A stretch of 54,272 nucleotides of DNA, taken from the NCBI GenBank assembly GCA_020853705.1, contig JADYYK010000266.1:1-54272 (forward strand), in the 5' to 3' direction. The position numbers and the translations under genes were made by a program. The notes below the pieces were generated by a model. That model was not told the origin of the DNA, did no database searches, and worked only from the letters and a program-made list of their open reading frames with translations. This document shows positions 32,155 to 41,020 of this stretch, piece by piece. Numbering within the stretch: the first letter of the stretch is position 1; every line of letters starts with the position of its first letter. The DNA is from Deltaproteobacteria bacterium. Its GTDB lineage: Bacteria > Myxococcota_A > Polyangia > Haliangiales > JADYYK01.

Positions 32155-33569
32155 CGCGGCGGCGGCGCCGGCTGCCCGGGCGGCGGCGCCTTCTGGCCCT
32201 GCTTTTGCCCCTGCTTCTGCCCCATCTTCCACGCCACATAGGCGCCCACGCCGCCCACCAGCAGCATCACGACCACGATGAGGATGAGCCACGGCGCCAT
32301 GCTCGAGCGCGCCCGCGGCGCCTCCAGCCGACGCCGCGCCGGCGGCGTGGCTGGCACGGTGCCCTTCTCGGCCCCGCCCCGCGCGCCACCCTCGACCACC
32401 GGACGCTTGCGCTCGGCCACTGGCTCCGGCGTCTGCACCGCCCGCCGCAGCGACTCGTCCCGATCGGGCAGCACGCTGGTGGCGTGCGCGGCCCGCGTCG
32501 CCGCGGCCGACGCCGCGTCTGGATCCTTGTCGGTCGCTGGCGCGCGCATGCTGGGCGGCGCCGAGATCTCGGTCGGCAGCTCGGACGGGAAGTCGCGCGA
32601 CGACGGCCGCGAGCGCTCCGGCGCGGCCACCGGGACGACCAGCCCTGCCCCGCTGCCGCCGCCCAGCGCCGCCCAGGCCTCGGTCAGCCCCTGCTGGGCC
32701 TCGACGCAGGTGGCATAGCGCTGCGCGGCGTCGGTCGCCATCGCGCGCATGACCACCGCGGACAGCGCGCGCGGCAGCTGCGGCTCGTACTGCTCGGGCG
32801 GCGTCGGCGGCCCCGCCAGCACGCGCTGGTTGACGTTGCTGGGATCCTCGCCGCCATACGGGATCTGCCCGCACAGGAGCTCATAGGTCACCGCGCCCCA
32901 GGCGAACACATCACCCGCCGGGGTGTAGCGGCCTCCGCGTACCACCTCGGGCGGCGCATAGCCGGGCGTGCCCACGAAGATCCCGACCTGCGTCAGGTCC
33001 GAATCGGGCAGCCGCGCGATCCCGAAATCGGCCAGCTTCCAGCCCGAGGCCCCGGCGTCCAGCACGTTGGCCGGCTTGACGTCGCGATGCACGATCCGCT
33101 GCGCGTGCGCGAAGCCCAGCGCGCCTGCCAGGTTGCTGGCGCAGCTGACGGCGTCCGCCAGCGGCATGCGGCCGCGGTCCAGCCGCGCCGCCAGCGTCTC
33201 GCCGGGCACGTACTCCATCACCAGGTAAGGATTCTCGGCGTCGAGCCCGACGTCGAAGATGGTCACGATGTACGGGTGCGCCATGCGCCCGGCCGCCTTG
33301 GCCTCGCGCTCGAAGCGCTCGATGAACGAGCGCCGCACCTCCTTGCCGAGATACCCGGGCGCCAGCAGCGTCTTCAGCGCCACCACGCGATCGAGCAGCG
33401 GATCGCGGGCCTTGTACACCATGCCCATGGCGCCCTTGCCGATCTCCGACAGGATCTCGTAGCGCCCGACCTTCTTGGGTTGCCCCGGAAGGTCCCGCTC
33501 GCTCTGGGGCAGCACCGTACCGCCGCGCAGGCGGATGCGGGTCTGCGTGCGCTGTCTGGCTTCCTCCAC
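32151..33569 (-). CDS. Hanks-type Ser/Thr protein kinase, C-terminal membrane anchor
   Basis: About 472 aa. Kinase domain: Gly loop GKGAMGMVY, ATP-anchoring Lys66 (VALKTL), catalytic HRDVKPAN with Asp163, DFG with Asp182, a GTPGYAPPE activation-loop end (about 15-280). A low-complexity Ala/Pro/Arg-rich juxtamembrane region follows, then one helix (APWLILIVVVMLLVGGVGAYVAW) and a short Gln/Lys/Pro tail outside. There are no PASTA or PEGA repeats, so the sensor part is minimal. The frame is open to a TTG at 33614; GTG 33569 is preferred as it begins just before the domain, but the start is uncertain. Downstream of cysE by about 54 nt and coupled to the QEGLA peptidase. Confidence 0.9.
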   Translation of the reverse strand: MEEARQRTQTRIRLRGGTVLPQSERDLPGQPKKVGRYEILSEIGKGAMGMVYKARDPLLDRVVALKTLLAPGYLGKEVRRSFIERFEREAKAAGRMAHPYIVTIFDVGLDAENPYLVMEYVPGETLAARLDRGRMPLADAVSCASNLAGALGFAHAQRIVHRDVKPANVLDAGASGWKLADFGIARLPDSDLTQVGIFVGTPGYAPPEVVRGGRYTPAGDVFAWGAVTYELLCGQIPYGGEDPSNVNQRVLAGPPTPPEQYEPQLPRALSAVVMRAMATDAAQRYATCVEAQQGLTEAWAALGGGSGAGLVVPVAAPERSRPSSRDFPSELPTEISAPPSMRAPATDKDPDAASAAATRAAHATSVLPDRDESLRRAVQTPEPVAERKRPVVEGGARGGAEKGTVPATPPARRRLEAPRARSSMAPWLILIVVVMLLVGGVGAYVAWKMGQKQGQKQGQKAPPPGQPAPPPR

Positions 33570-33623
33570 GGGCCCCGCCAGCTTATCACATGGTGGTCCG
33601 GCGCCAGCCTGCAAGCCGGAGGG

Positions 33624-34559
33624 TCAGGGGCTGCCCACGCGCCCGTTTTCCATCGACAACTTGGTCCCTGGCGCCACCGACTTGGTGATCCAGGCGTTAC
33701 CGCCGATGACCGCGCCGCGCCCGATCACGGTGTCGCCCCCGAGGATGGTGGCGTTGGCGTAGATGATGACCTCGTCTTCGATGGTCGGGTGGCGCTTCTG
33801 CCCGGAGAAGCCGCGCGCGCGCCCCTGTGGCAGCGACAGCGCGCCCAGCGTCACGCCCTGGTAGATCCTGACCCGGCGCCCGATCACGGTGGTCTCGCCG
33901 ATGACGATGCCGGTGCCGTGGTCGATGAAGAATGACTCGCCGATGCTGGCGCCCGGGTGGATGTCGACCCCGGTGCGCTGGTGGGCGTGCTCGGTCATCA
34001 TGCGCGGGATGATGTGCGCCCCCTCGCGCCACAAGAGGTTCGCGACCCGGAACACCGAGATGGCATACAGGCCCGGGTAGGCGAAGATGATCTCGTCGGC
34101 GCCGCTGGCGGCGGGGTCGCCGTCGTAGGCCGCCGCGACATCCAGCGCCAGCGCGCTGCGCAGCTCGGGCAGGCGGCCCAGGGTGGCCACCGTGATGCGC
34201 TCGGCCTCGGCGGCCGCGGCGTCGGCGCTCATGCCCGCGGGCGGCGCGCACGGATCGGCCTCGGGCGCCTCGCGGCGCTGGCGCAGGCCGCGGTACAGCT
34301 GGGTGCGCAGACGGCCGGCCAGCTCGTCGAGGCGGCTACCCAGCACGGCGCGCAGCTCGGCCCCGGCGGGCACCAGGGCGCCGGAGACGAAGCCGGGAAA
34401 CAGCAGATCGCGCAGCCCCTCCAGCACCAGCGCGACCTCCGGGGGCGACGGCAGCTCGTGCCCGCCCAGCCGGTGATAGTCGGCGCCGCAGGTGGTGTAG
34501 CTGTGGATCAGGCGGTCCACGAGATCCGACGGCAATGCTGGTTTGGCTTCGCTTCCCAT
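33624..34559 (-). CDS. cysE: Serine O-acetyltransferase
   Basis: 311 aa; makes O-acetylserine from serine and acetyl-CoA, the first step of cysteine synthesis. An N-terminal helical domain of about 150 aa precedes the left-handed beta-helix. The active-site block DIHPGASIGESFFIDHGTG holds the catalytic Asp-His and second His, followed by VIGETTVIG and QGVTLGALS. RGFSGQKRHPTIED and the ILGGDTVIG turns are standard. It is the long EpsC-like form. The C-terminal tail is short (MENGRVGSP), unlike enterobacterial CysE, whose longer tail helps bind cysteine synthase. It leads a minus-strand run with the kinase and QEGLA peptidase. Confidence 0.92.
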   Translation of the reverse strand: MGSEAKPALPSDLVDRLIHSYTTCGADYHRLGGHELPSPPEVALVLEGLRDLLFPGFVSGALVPAGAELRAVLGSRLDELAGRLRTQLYRGLRQRREAPEADPCAPPAGMSADAAAAEAERITVATLGRLPELRSALALDVAAAYDGDPAASGADEIIFAYPGLYAISVFRVANLLWREGAHIIPRMMTEHAHQRTGVDIHPGASIGESFFIDHGTGIVIGETTVIGRRVRIYQGVTLGALSLPQGRARGFSGQKRHPTIEDEVIIYANATILGGDTVIGRGAVIGGNAWITKSVAPGTKLSMENGRVGSP

Positions 34560-34586
34560 CAGGCGGGGGATATACCATGGCGCTGC

Positions 34587-35162
34587 ATGGTCGGCGCGCC
34601 GCGGAGCGGATGGCTGGAACGCTGGGGCGAGCTCGCCATCCTGCTGACGGTGTGGCTGCTGGCCGCCGCCACCACCTGGGGCCTCAGCCGCGTGACCAGC
34701 CTGCGGCAGGCCTTCCGGCTGCGCGCGCTGGCCGGCTCGTCGATCGCCAGGGTGCTCGAGGCCGAGCCGGCGTTCGCGCGCGTGCGCGGGCGCCCCGGCG
34801 ACCCCGGGCCGGGCGGCGGCCCCCAGCCGGCGACCCGGCTCAGCGACGACACCGGCAGCCTGCTGGTCGACGCCACAGCACCGGCCGGCCCGGGTCCAGG
34901 GACCGGCCCGGCTGCGACCCCGGAGGTCCTCGAGGCGGTCGGCTGCTACCAGGGCACCCGCCTGCGCCCCTGCGCCGAGCTGCCCCTGCTGCTCGGCACC
35001 CCGGCCGAGGTGCGCGCCGCGCAGCGCGACCTGGCCCGCGCCGCCGCGCTGAAGCTGGCCGTCGTGCTCGCCATCCTGGCGGCCCTCCTCTATGTCGTGG
35101 GCCGGCTGCTCGGCGCGCCGCTGGGGCGCCGCCTGCCCGCGGCCGGGAAGCGACCGTCATGA
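34587..35162 (+). CDS. Small membrane protein, unknown
   Basis: 191 aa with one helix near each end (about 14-34 and 153-172) and a hydrophilic Gly/Pro/Ala-rich middle containing two cysteines (VGCYQGTRLRPCAEL). The topology suggests the middle is on one side of the membrane with both helices anchoring it. Its stop overlaps the start of the GIDE-like gene (ATGA), so the products probably act together. The start ATG 34587 has no ribosome site but a TACCAT hexamer 8 nt upstream; only 27 bp separate it from the divergent cysE start. Family not recognised. Confidence 0.65.
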   Translation: MVGAPRSGWLERWGELAILLTVWLLAAATTWGLSRVTSLRQAFRLRALAGSSIARVLEAEPAFARVRGRPGDPGPGGGPQPATRLSDDTGSLLVDATAPAGPGPGTGPAATPEVLEAVGCYQGTRLRPCAELPLLLGTPAEVRAAQRDLARAAALKLAVVLAILAALLYVVGRLLGAPLGRRLPAAGKRPS

Positions 35163-35785
35163 TCGCGCTCCTCATCGTCGGCCTGCTGGCGCTGGCCGGG
35201 GGGATCCACCTCGGCGTCACCTCGCGTGGCACCTTCCGCACCTGGCTGGCGCTGTGGCGCACCCCGACCTCGGCCATCGCGGATGTCCGCGCGGACGCCG
35301 CGCTGCTGGAGCTGACCGGCACCGTGCTGGCGCCGGCGCGGCCGGTGACCGATCCGGCCAGCGGCGCGCCCTGCGTGTACTACCAGCACGGTGACAGCTG
35401 CGCACACACCGACTTCGTGCTCGACGACGGCACCGGGCGAGCGCACATCCAGCTCGCCGGCGCGGTCGTGGTGGTGCGCGGCGGCGGCGACGTCGTCATC
35501 GCACCCGGCGACAAGATCTATGTCCTCGGCCCGGCGACCCACCTGCCCGGCGCAGTCAAGGCGGCCGCCGACACCCCTGACGCTGACGCTGACGCGCCCG
35601 CCACTCCCTCCCTGCGCCTCGCCGCCACCGCGCGCCGCGCCCTCTTCGTGGCCGAGCTCAGCGAGCAGGACGCCGGCCGCCGCCTCGGGCTGCGCGCCGC
35701 CGCCGCCCTGACCCTGGGCGGCCTGCTCTGTGTCATCGGCGTCGCCGCGGTGCTGCTGCAGCTCTGGCTGGTCTGGACCGCCTGA
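35159..35785 (+). CDS. GIDE-domain-like membrane protein
   Basis: 208 aa. An N-terminal helix (about 1-18), a beta-rich domain of about 120 aa and a C-terminal helix (about 186-206). The middle has LTGTVLAPARPVTDPASGAPC, then CVYYQ and FVLDDGTGRAHI: the pattern of the GIDE domain (PF12483), named from mitochondrial ubiquitin ligase MUL1/GIDE but also found alone in bacterial membrane proteins. In the eukaryotic protein that domain faces the intermembrane space. No RING or other enzyme module is attached here. It converges with the DHH gene, 13 bp apart. Confidence 0.65.
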   Translation: MIALLIVGLLALAGGIHLGVTSRGTFRTWLALWRTPTSAIADVRADAALLELTGTVLAPARPVTDPASGAPCVYYQHGDSCAHTDFVLDDGTGRAHIQLAGAVVVVRGGGDVVIAPGDKIYVLGPATHLPGAVKAAADTPDADADAPATPSLRLAATARRALFVAELSEQDAGRRLGLRAAAALTLGGLLCVIGVAAVLLQLWLVWTA

Positions 35786-35798
35786 GCCGCGACGCCGA

Positions 35799-36755
<957 letters not shown>

Positions 36756-36872
36756 GCCGTCATCATAGCCGACTCGCCGCGCCGCGCCGCCCGCCGACAC
36801 GACTTCGCCACCCTGACAGATCGCCGGCGCCTCCGGCGCGTACCACGGCAACAAAAGACGGAGGCGCAGATC

Positions 36873-38402
36873 ATGCGGAAACTAGGCTCGATTTTCTCGA
36901 TCTTGACTGTAAGCGCGGGCCTCGTGGCGGCGTTGGGTTGCGGCCCGCCCCCGAAACCCGTGGCCCTGGTGCAGACGCCACCGCCGCCGCCACCTCCGGC
37001 GCAGGTCCAGGTCGCGCGCCCGGTCGACCCACAGCTGGTCGACCTCACCGGCACCCCGGGCTCGACCGCGGTCCTCGCCGGCGCGCCCGGCGACGTCACC
37101 GTGCGCGTCCGCGTCGAGGCGCGCGCCATGCCGCGCAGCCAGCGCCCACCGCTCAACCTCGGCCTGGTCATCGACACCTCGGGCTCGATGGCCGGTCAGG
37201 CCATCGACGACGCCCGCGCCGCCGCCATCGCCCTGGTCGGCAAGCTCGAGCCCGGTGATCGCCTCGCCGTGGTGGTCTTCCACTCGCGCACCGAGCTGCT
37301 GGTGCCGTCGCTCATCATCAGCAAGGACAACGTGGCCGACATCCAGGCGCGCCTCGGCGCCATGCAGGCCACGGGCACCACCGACATGGGCAACGGCCTC
37401 GCCGTCGGCCTGCAGCAGGTCGAGGCCAACTACCGCCAGGATGGCCTGAACCGCGTGGTGCTGCTCGGCGACGGCGTGCCCAACGACCCCAGCGCGCTGG
37501 CCGGGCTGGCGCAGCGCGCGGCGTCCGAGAAGATCACCCTGACCATGCTCGGCCTCGGCGTCGAGTATGACGAGACCCTGATGGCGTCGCTGGCGCAGCA
37601 GACCGGCGGCACCTTCCGCTACCTCGACGACTCCACCAAGGTGGCGCAGGCCTTCGAGCAGGAGATCACGCGCATGACCCGCGTGGTCGCGCGCGGCATC
37701 ATGCTGCGCCTGCAGGCCGGCCCCGGCGTCGTCATCAAGAGCGTGTCGGGCCAGCCCGGCCAGACCGGCACCGCGCTGGCCTTCGGCCTCGGCGATCTCA
37801 GCGAGAACGAGCGCCGCGATCTCGTCGTGCGCCTGGCTGCCCCGGCTCGCAAGGCCGGCGCCACCGTCGAGCTGCTCGACGCCCAGGTGAGCTTCGAGGA
37901 CATGGCGGCCGGGGCCGGCGCCCTCGAGCGCCACACCTTCGTGGGCGCGCGCGCCGGCGACGCCAGCGACGTGGCCGCCGGCGCCGACGACGAGGTCATG
38001 CGCCTGGCCGCCCGCGCCGCCCTGGCCGAGGCCGTGCTGGCCGCCATCGCCACCGCCCGCGCCGGTCAGGTCCCCGAGGCGCGCGGCATCCTGACCCGCG
38101 CGGCCAAGGAGGCCGCCGCCGCGCTCAAGCTGCGGGACGACCCCGAGCTGCGCGCCAAGCTGGCCGAGCTGCCCGCCCTGGAGCAGTCGCTGCCCACGCT
38201 GGCCCCGCCGGTCGAGGTCGCGCAGCCGACCGCGGCCGACACCACCGGCCCGACCGGCTCCGGCAAGCGCGGCCGCAGCAAGAGCCCACAGCCGGTCGCC
38301 ACGCCGCAGCCCGAGCCGCCCGCGACCGCCCCCAGCATCATCAAGGGCGCCAGCTCCGACGCCAGCGAGACCCTGTCCAACCCGCGCCCGACCAGCAACT
38401 GA
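36873..38402 (+). CDS. von Willebrand factor A domain lipoprotein
   Basis: 509 aa. Lipoprotein signal with an ALGC lipobox (Cys23), then a Pro-rich tether. The vWA domain (about 90-260) has the metal-ion-dependent adhesion motif D-T-S-G-S near 99, a Thr in ATGTTDMG and an Asp in LLGDGVPND, so metal binding should be intact. A beta domain of about 110 aa follows, then a helical segment rich in Ala/Arg and a Pro/Thr/Ser tail. This is the layout of YfbK-like/Marine-type vWA proteins. GGAGG lies 8 nt before the ATG. A role in surface protein interaction is probable; partners unknown. Confidence 0.85.
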   Translation: MRKLGSIFSILTVSAGLVAALGCGPPPKPVALVQTPPPPPPPAQVQVARPVDPQLVDLTGTPGSTAVLAGAPGDVTVRVRVEARAMPRSQRPPLNLGLVIDTSGSMAGQAIDDARAAAIALVGKLEPGDRLAVVVFHSRTELLVPSLIISKDNVADIQARLGAMQATGTTDMGNGLAVGLQQVEANYRQDGLNRVVLLGDGVPNDPSALAGLAQRAASEKITLTMLGLGVEYDETLMASLAQQTGGTFRYLDDSTKVAQAFEQEITRMTRVVARGIMLRLQAGPGVVIKSVSGQPGQTGTALAFGLGDLSENERRDLVVRLAAPARKAGATVELLDAQVSFEDMAAGAGALERHTFVGARAGDASDVAAGADDEVMRLAARAALAEAVLAAIATARAGQVPEARGILTRAAKEAAAALKLRDDPELRAKLAELPALEQSLPTLAPPVEVAQPTAADTTGPTGSGKRGRSKSPQPVATPQPEPPATAPSIIKGASSDASETLSNPRPTSN

Positions 38403-38410
38403 CCTGAGGC

Positions 38411-38439
38411 TTGATCCAATCCCCACGCCCGGCTACACA
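38411..38439 (+). promoter_or_regulatory. Candidate sigma70 promoter, near-leaderless
   Basis: TTGATC (38411-38416) and TACACA (38434-38439) are 17 bp apart. The -10-like hexamer ends 5 nt before the ATG at 38445, implying a transcript with almost no leader. It lies in the 42-bp gap after the vWA gene. Confidence 0.45.
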
Positions 38440-38444
38440 CGGGC

Positions 38445-39503
38445 ATGCGGAATTCACGCCTCGGGGTGCTCGGGCTGCTGGTGGTGTCGGTGCAGGCGCT
38501 GGCCGCGGCCGGCTGTGGCGGTGGCGGCGGCGACGACGACGGCGTCGATCGCATCCCGGCCTCGTACACCATCACCGAGCCTTCGCTGCTGGTCGCGGTC
38601 GGCAACGCCGGCACCCTGCGCGTCCTCAAGCAGAGCGATCTCAGCATCACCGCCACCGTGACCCTGCGCGCCGGCCTGCGCCCGCACGCGCTCGAGCTCA
38701 GCCCCGACAAGACCCTGCTCTCGGTGTCGCAGCTGGCCCCGCTCGACGTCGGTGGTGGCAAGCCGCCGCCCTCCGGCGAGCTGCTCATCCTCGACGCCCG
38801 CACCGGCCAGGAGAAGGCCAGCATCAAGACCCCGGGCAGCACCGAGAACGCCCTGCTGATGGCCGGCGGCAAGGTGGTGTTCGCCGAGCGCACGACCGGC
38901 ATGCTGCACTTCAGCCGCCTGGTCGAGGGCAGCTTCGACCTCGCCACCGAGGCCGACCTCGCGGTGTGCACGACCCCGATGCACGCCACCCTGACGCGCG
39001 ACAACGCCCGCATCCTGGTCGCCTGCGACGACACCGACACCCTGGCCATCGTCGACGCGGTGTCGCGCGCCAAGATCGAGATCACGGTCGGGGATCGCCC
39101 GCTGGCGGCCTGGATCGGTGACGCCGGCAAGTACTATGTCGCCAACCAGGGCTCCAAGGATCTGTCGGTCGGTGCCATCGGGCAGACCCCGATGGCGATG
39201 GCGCTGGGCTACACGCCCGGCATGGTGGCGCCCAGCCCCGACGGCACCGAGTTCGCGGTCGCCGATCGCGAGGGCGGCCGCATCATGATCTACCGCGCCG
39301 CCAACCAGCTCGAGATCGCGACGCTCGCGGTCGCCGCCGGCACCTTCGCCATCGTGTGGGCGCCCGACGGCAAGAAGCTCTGGGTCTCGAACGAGAGCGC
39401 CGGCACCGTCAGCCAGCTGTCTCATCCGCAGCCCTTCATGCTGGCCCTCGACCAGAGCGTCGAGGTCGGCCCCGGCGCCTACGGCCTGGTCGCCATCCAG
39501 TAG
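38445..39503 (+). CDS. Lipoprotein with YVTN-like beta-propeller repeats
   Basis: 352 aa. The signal ends in AAAGC followed by Gly/Asp residues. The mature chain has repeated blocks such as LELSPDKTLLSVSQ, VAPSPDGTEFAVAD and VWAPDGKKLWVSNESAGTV, each with an S-P-D-G/K turn, and LLVAVGNAGTLRVL. These are YVTN/WD40-like propeller blades. Five to seven blades fit the length. Probably a periplasmic or surface binding scaffold. No catalytic motif is visible. Confidence 0.78.
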   Translation: MRNSRLGVLGLLVVSVQALAAAGCGGGGGDDDGVDRIPASYTITEPSLLVAVGNAGTLRVLKQSDLSITATVTLRAGLRPHALELSPDKTLLSVSQLAPLDVGGGKPPPSGELLILDARTGQEKASIKTPGSTENALLMAGGKVVFAERTTGMLHFSRLVEGSFDLATEADLAVCTTPMHATLTRDNARILVACDDTDTLAIVDAVSRAKIEITVGDRPLAAWIGDAGKYYVANQGSKDLSVGAIGQTPMAMALGYTPGMVAPSPDGTEFAVADREGGRIMIYRAANQLEIATLAVAAGTFAIVWAPDGKKLWVSNESAGTVSQLSHPQPFMLALDQSVEVGPGAYGLVAIQ

Positions 39504-39515
39504 CCCGGCGGCGCG

Positions 39516-39890
39516 TCAGCCCGGCGGCGCGTGGCCTGAATAGTCGGGCGGCTTGGCGTCGAGATAGAACGAGAAGCGTGGGTGGCTGGCGCTGTTGTGC
39601 TTGCCCCAGGCGTAGATCGTCACCCAGGTCTCGGTGCGCACCTCGATCGACAGATCGACCTTGTGGCCGGTCGAGCGCTCGATCACGAGGATGCGGTGCA
39701 GGCCCTCGCCGACCGTGACGGCGCGCTCGAGATCCGCCTTGCCCAGGCTGGGCGAACACGGCAGGCGCGAGTTGAAGAGTTCGTAACCATTGATGGTGGC
39801 GACGAAGTCGTGGGCGAGGACGCCGCCGTCGAAGCCCTTGTCGGGCTCGTACGAGAGCGAGATGTGGAGCTGATGAAAGGCCGGCTGCAT
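39516..39890 (-). CDS. Small protein, unknown function
   Basis: 124 aa with no signal peptide. Contains QLHISLSYEPDKGFDG, GEGLHRILVIERSTGHKVDLSIEVR and TIYAWGKHNSASHPRF, all beta-strand-like segments; a compact beta domain is likely. ATG 39890 is the first in-frame Met with plausible protein after it; the frame to 40172 is Ala/Gly/Arg shadow. No ribosome site is clear. It converges with the propeller lipoprotein gene, 12 bp apart. I do not recognise the family. Confidence 0.5.
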   Translation of the reverse strand: MQPAFHQLHISLSYEPDKGFDGGVLAHDFVATINGYELFNSRLPCSPSLGKADLERAVTVGEGLHRILVIERSTGHKVDLSIEVRTETWVTIYAWGKHNSASHPRFSFYLDAKPPDYSGHAPPG

Positions 39891-39962
39891 GGGGAGTGGC
39901 GCACATCTTAGCGGCGTCCCCCGAAACTGGCCAGATCTCCCGGGATCGGGGAGACTTGAACC

Positions 39963-40949
39963 ATGCGCCAGCGCCGCATCGCAGTCCCGCTTGCGGCGCT
40001 CGCCGCTCTGGGGCTGTGCGGGCTGGCCGAGGCCGCGCCGGCCCGCAGGCGCCCCACCTTCGGCAAGACCGAGCGCGGCCCCGGCGCCGCCAGCGGCTTC
40101 AAGCTGGAGGGCCCGCCCAAGCTGGTCAGCCTGTTCGGCGACACCACCAGCTTCACCCACGACGTCGATCACTACCTGGCGCTGTACGAGTCGATGCAGC
40201 GTGTGCGCGACGACTTCTCACGCGCGGTGCAGACCGCCATCGCCGAGCTGGCCGCGCACCAGGCCGCCGCCGGCCCGGCCGGCACGCGCACCTGCCCGCT
40301 CGAGCGCGTCGCCCTGCCCTACGCGCTGTCGTTCCACCTGGGCGAGGACTTCCGCCGCTCCAGCGGCGAGCTCGGCCGCGTCCACGCCGCCATCCGTGAT
40401 CTCGATCAGCTCGGCGAGACCGCCGGCCTGACGCCCGACTATCGCTGGAAGGTGCGCCGGGTGCTGACGCTGCACAAGAACGTCGCCATCGACTGGCGCG
40501 AGATGCAGGCCTTCTTCCAGGAGCACCTGGGCAAGGAGCTGGCCTTCTTCGGCTGCGCGCCCGAGGCGCTGATGGCGCGCGGCGAGGCCGCCGGCGCCGC
40601 CGCGCTGGCCAAGGCCGCCGAGCGCCCCGCGCCCACGCTGCAGCCGCCGACCACCGCGAAGACGGTCGCCGCCGCCAAGAAGGCCAAGGCCGAGCCGCCG
40701 CCCCCGGTCGCCGCCACCGTCACCTTCACGGTCGACAACACCAGCTGCCCCGGCGCCCTCGCCGTCTTCCTCGACGGCCAGCCGCTGGGCCAGGTCTCGA
40801 GCAGCGAGCGCGGCGCCTTCGCGGCGCTGGTCGGGCCCCACGATCTCTGCCTGATCCCCGACGGCAGCCCGCAGCGCTGCGGCGACCTCGGCACCGTGCG
40901 CCGGACCTACTTGCATCAGGGCTGGGCGATCCAAATGAGGTGTAACTGA
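39963..40949 (+). CDS. Secreted protein of unknown function, PEGA-like C-terminus
   Basis: 328 aa. Signal peptide about 1-25 (AEAAPA cleavage region). A helical core (about 60-215, rich in Leu/Arg/His with THDVDHYLALYESMQRVRDD) precedes an Ala/Lys/Pro linker, then a beta domain with ATVTFTVDNTSCPGALAVFLDG that resembles PEGA modules, with three or four cysteines. The last residues (MRCN) and stop codon are encoded inside a strong hairpin. Located in the periplasm or outside; function unknown. Confidence 0.65.
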   Translation: MRQRRIAVPLAALAALGLCGLAEAAPARRRPTFGKTERGPGAASGFKLEGPPKLVSLFGDTTSFTHDVDHYLALYESMQRVRDDFSRAVQTAIAELAAHQAAAGPAGTRTCPLERVALPYALSFHLGEDFRRSSGELGRVHAAIRDLDQLGETAGLTPDYRWKVRRVLTLHKNVAIDWREMQAFFQEHLGKELAFFGCAPEALMARGEAAGAAALAKAAERPAPTLQPPTTAKTVAAAKKAKAEPPPPVAATVTFTVDNTSCPGALAVFLDGQPLGQVSSSERGAFAALVGPHDLCLIPDGSPQRCGDLGTVRRTYLHQGWAIQMRCN

Positions 40950-40980
40950 GCCGCCTAGCGGCTCAGTTGCACCTCATTTG
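40932..40980 (+). terminator. Near-perfect 23-bp hairpin overlapping a stop codon
   Basis: Two 23-nt arms (40932-40954 and 40958-40980) pair with one T-G wobble, around a 3-nt loop. The arms begin CAAATGAGGTG and end in ACTGAGCCGC. The TGA stop of the plus gene (40947-40949) lies in the left arm. The arms are symmetric, so the element would work for both convergent genes. There is no long T-run after it on either strand; only ATTTG on the outer arms. Probably a bidirectional terminator or an mRNA 3-prime end stabiliser. Confidence 0.75.
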
Positions 40981-41020
40981 TCCGTCTCCGTCTCCGGTTC
41001 CGCCTCCCCCTGCGCCTGCG

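Noticed and set aside
40932..40980. Integron attC site or IS inverted repeat
   Set aside because: There is no integrase, cassette array or transposase, and no paired copy or target duplication; it sits exactly at convergent gene ends.
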